Shown one piece after another: positions 60,331 to 64,000 of a stretch of 64,000 nucleotides of DNA. The position numbers and the translations under genes were made by a program. The stretch covers positions 8,881,001-8,945,000 of the forward strand of contig NC_082611.1 of NCBI RefSeq assembly GCF_030936135.1, read 5' to 3'. Under the pieces are notes generated by a model. That model saw only the letters and a program-made list of their open reading frames with translations. It did no database searches and had not been told where the DNA came from. This stretch comes from Gavia stellata (taxonomy: Eukaryota > Chordata > Aves > Gaviiformes > Gaviidae). How positions within the stretch are numbered: position 1 is the stretch's first letter; each line of letters opens with the position of its first letter.

Positions 60331-63300
60331 CTAGAGAAAGAGATAAAGGATCATTAAAAAGTTCAGCAATATAAACCCAGAAGTAGTTAAAAAAAATTGA
60401 ATACATAGAAGGCTATTATCAATTTCCATAAATATAAAAGTTTAGTTTTTCCTACACACTTCTCAACAAGCTTCAGGATTAATTTAACTTAGATATGAAT
60501 TGTAATTATGTGAGGACCGATTACTTGCTAAGAAATAATGATTTTATTTTTTGTCTTAATCATTACCCTGTACTTTGAAGAATTTTACAAAGTAACTTCC
60601 CCAGAAAGCAAATACAGGTCCTCTATGGAATAGCACCATGCTGATAAAATAGTATGAAGTGGGATAACATTGTTTTCTGTCTTCCAACTCATTCTCAACA
60701 TTTCCCTAGGCATCCTCTGAAAAGAAATCAGCAAGTGAATCTGCAGTATTTTTCCAGGAAAGGAGATAAAGAAGCCAGTCAATACTTTAGACAACAGCTT
60801 GTCTGTCTTATAGAATTGCTAGACTGTGTTACTTCACTTACCAGTACCAACAAGTAGGTCCACAAGTCTTTTGAAACAATTGTGTCTATGAAGCTGCCTC
60901 CCAGCATCCCTACTAAACAAAGGAGCAGGTTCCCACATCTAGGAAGTCATCAGTATCAGCTGAAAGGCAGTTCTATACTTTTATATTAGTAAAATATAAA
61001 GCCCAAGCTAAAATGGGCCAATGATTCCTTTCGCCTTGTGTTACCTGGCAACAACCACTCCTATACAAACTAAACTAACTCTGATAGGCAAGCTATTGTT
61101 CAATTAATTGTGAAGAAAAAGGATGCTATTTTTTGATATCAAATCTAGCTGGAAAAGTAAATCATACAATATCCTAATATTTCACTATTCACATGTAAGA
61201 CATATCTAAACTCCTCCTTTAACACCTGCTTTACGTTGTTTTCAATGCAAAAATCTTGTGCAAAACAAGGCAAACCTATATAATTTCTGAAATTTTAGGA
61301 CCCTCACAGCCACCTTCTGCACCTTCAGCAAATGCTTGTAATGCTGCAGCATTCTGGAATGTCAGCACTGGTTCAAAATTCAAAAGGTTGCTCATTGCTA
61401 AGTTGCAATGCCAAGCTAAAGACCCCCTCCTATCAATATGCAGAAGTTACCAAAAAAAAGTTTTAAAAGTAATTTTAATTAAGAATGTCGCTATTATTTT
61501 TCACTCTCCTATGCTTATGCAGAGTTATTGTCAGCCCTTCTCATAGAATCTCTAATGCCATTGTGTCTGTTTTCTAACATCAAGAATTATTCCCTACAGC
61601 TAACACTCTCTTATCTCCCTCTTAGATCTTGCAATAATGTTCCCTAATCTGGCTGCGTGTGTTTATTGTGCAGATAGGGAGTTATACGTATCTTAAAGAG
61701 AAATGGAGAATTTTAACAGAATCTTGTGAAAATGCATGTAGAGGGAAAGCAGATAGTCAGCTGGGGTAACTCCCCCACAATTTAACACCTAAGATTGTGT
61801 CTAAAGCCATACTACGCAAAATGTATCCTGAGCCCTTCACATTCATTGTACCTTGTTGGGAGAGGAACAGTCACTTAACAGGTTTACAGTGTTCAGCACA
61901 ATGGAACTTCTAGTTACTACTGTAATACAAATAATAATGGAACAAGATTCTTATTCCAGTGTCCTGCTGCTTCACAATAGTGCCAGCAAGCAGAGGGGAG
62001 TAGACACCTGCACCAAGATCATTATGCCAGATTCATAAACAGGTGCTCCATGAAACACTGACCCAAAGTAGCAAGGGATGTCGAGACCCTTCAGCTGAGG
62101 AGGAAACATATGCGGGCTTAGGTTTACTTTGAAAACCACTTGCATAATGGGTACATTTCTGGGAGAATCAGGCTCTTGACTGTACTTTCAAACACTTGTA
62201 GGTAGCACAAATAAGTGATCCTTTCCTCTAAAAACCAGATTTTGAGCAAGTCTATACCACATGATGGATCCCCAAGACTGACAATTTACCGGTTTAGGTC
62301 TTTTCTCACTGCAGCACAGCGCTACTTGAATGAATCAGCATAGACCAGTGATTCCCAAAAGGAATCCTTAGCAAGTCATGAAAACCCACTAAAGCAGCAG
62401 CCTGTGTACTTTGTCCATCCACCTTCAGAAGCCAATTTCAAGAGCCTGGCAGAAGCGAACAACCCCATGGAGCTGAGAAGCAGGCTGGGATACGCGTCAG
62501 GTTCATTCACGAGGCTGCTGCCCAGCTACACTGGCCAGGTTTGCAGCAGCTCAGATGATTTGCCTTGCGTTGCCATTTTCAATCCAGAAGAAAATGTATC
62601 CAACTATCAAAGCTTTGGGAAACAGAGGTTTTGTTCCACAAGCAATACAACTACATATGTGCTGTACTTGAGCTCATAAATCTTGGTTCTGCACTGAACT
62701 CTGTCACCGGTAGTTCCCGGATCTGACCATGGAAACCAACAGTCCTACAATTCTTGTCTTTAAGACTTCTAAATATTGATATATCTTGACATAACCATTA
62801 GCAGGATGATGATGGTAAGCTTGTTTCCAAAAATTAGGCGTTGTTCACAGATCTCCTCTAATTTCTTCTTCATGCTTCATCTTGCCAATAATGTTATTGG
62901 CAACTACCTATATAATACTAGTGAACAACAGAAATGATACAAGAAGGAAAAAAAAAAGCAACAAAGGACAAAATCCAAATTTCAAATAACAAAAGTGGTG
63001 AAAGACAGCTTAATTATGGAACTACTTCCTCAGAACGGAAAATGCTTTTGTTTTCCTCCATGTACAATATACGAAGAACCCTTTTCAGGCCAATAGTTTC
63101 ATGACAGAAAGTGTATCAATCTCCTATAGCACAACAGTAGAAAAACTACAGCACGAAAATCTGAACAGGTATGTTAAGATCTTTGTTATAAAAAAAAATA
63201 TTGACACCTCTTGCCTAATATTAGTGAAAGGCAGAAAATGTTCTTTCAGCTAATTTACGTGAAACTAATGAAGTCAGTAAAACTGCAGAGAGTGAGAGCA

Positions 63301-64000
63301 CCTGGGGCCTCAACACGCAATCCTTACGTAGGAGTAAACCCACAAACTCAGTAATCACAAATCTTACTAAACTTACTAAATAATCAATACTTTAGGTTTA
63401 AAATCTAGATCCAATAAATTAGAAATGGAGAGTATCCACCGCAGACCATCTACCTGTGAATGACAATCATCTCCATAACACATTCCCTTGGTTGACTTGT
63501 CTTTCTGGTACAGTTTTTAACACCACAAAAGACTTTTAGATTTTCTTTGTTCGCCAGAAGGAAGTTATTTCTATAAATCTAAACTCTGCTTCTCTTTGTC
63601 ATCCTACTGAATGATCCAAACAGCAGACCATATTCATTAAACACCAGTTAATACACTCATTCAGTAGCAAGATTCTGAGTGTCAGTGCCCACCCAAAGCA
63701 CTCCAGTAACGGATCAGCTTTTAGAATTATGATGCATAATTATGTTCTTCCTTTGTACACAGTCCTCAAGTATTTATGTTACGTCTTCTTCATTAGCTCA
63801 GCTCTGTATATTTTACTTAAGAGTATCTTCCTTCAGCACTAAGAGTTTTTATTAGCCCTTCTGAACGCTTGTTGGATTTTCAGTAGCGTTTTGGCAAAAT
63901 GTAGTGCAGATCTGAACGTATTCCAAATGCAATCATATCACAAATAGGCATTGCATAGCAAGGGTATAGTCCCTAACTTCTCCACAAAGTACTGATCCAC
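60331..64000 (-). other. METTL9: METTL9 intron 1, continuing past the window edge
   Basis: AT-rich sequence with no GC-rich first exon, start codon context or repeat family that I can recognise. The open frame at 62404-62679 (plus) has no support. METTL9 exon 1 should lie further right. Confidence 0.65.

Noticed and set aside
62404-62679. Plus-strand open frame of 91 codons near the right edge
   Set aside because: No family resemblance and no regulatory context; it sits inside METTL9 intron 1.

Overview
This is a vertebrate nuclear locus, most likely from a bird. Two insertions resembling the 3' end of CR1 LINEs (about 23.06 and 26.58 kb) and the compact introns point to a sauropsid. Intron-rich genes with GT/AG splice sites rule out a prokaryote. 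I see no SINE, tRNA, CRISPR array or bacterial-type operon. The species cannot be named from the sequence alone.

Three protein-coding genes are present, in the order and relative orientation known from the human METTL9-IGSF6-OTOA block at 16p12.2. (1) OTOA (otoancorin), minus strand, 39877 down to 4031. I could place all 28 coding exons. They join in one continuous frame with matching phases at all 27 junctions and give 1134 residues, close to the human protein of about 1139. It has an N-terminal signal peptide and a C-terminal hydrophobic tail of GPI-signal type. (2) METTL9 (DREV family; protein-histidine methyltransferase), minus strand, four of five coding exons at 60330-60140, 57913-57704, 56607-56423 and 45715-45510. 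The first exon, with start codon and promoter, lies beyond position 64000. (3) IGSF6, plus strand, six coding exons from 46547 to 52628 (237 residues). It lies entirely inside the last intron of METTL9, on the opposite strand, as in mammals.

Layout: 1-4030 is sequence downstream of OTOA with no recognised gene. 4.03-39.88 kb is OTOA. 39.88-45.0 kb separates OTOA from the METTL9 3' end and holds a GC-rich island at about 42.36-43.02 kb that may be an OTOA upstream promoter or exon. 45.5-64 kb is METTL9 with IGSF6 nested in it.

The genes are not functionally linked: inner-ear gel attachment (OTOA), broadly acting histidine methylation (METTL9) and a myeloid Ig-type receptor (IGSF6). The linkage is conserved synteny. 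Points worth a second look are a run of three 28-31 nt microexons in OTOA, a GC-AG intron in OTOA, a possible intronic polyadenylation site that would give a soluble IGSF6, a perfect 13-bp hairpin after IGSF6, and a run of 17 cytosines in the METTL9 intron. I found no sign of a previously undescribed multi-gene system.
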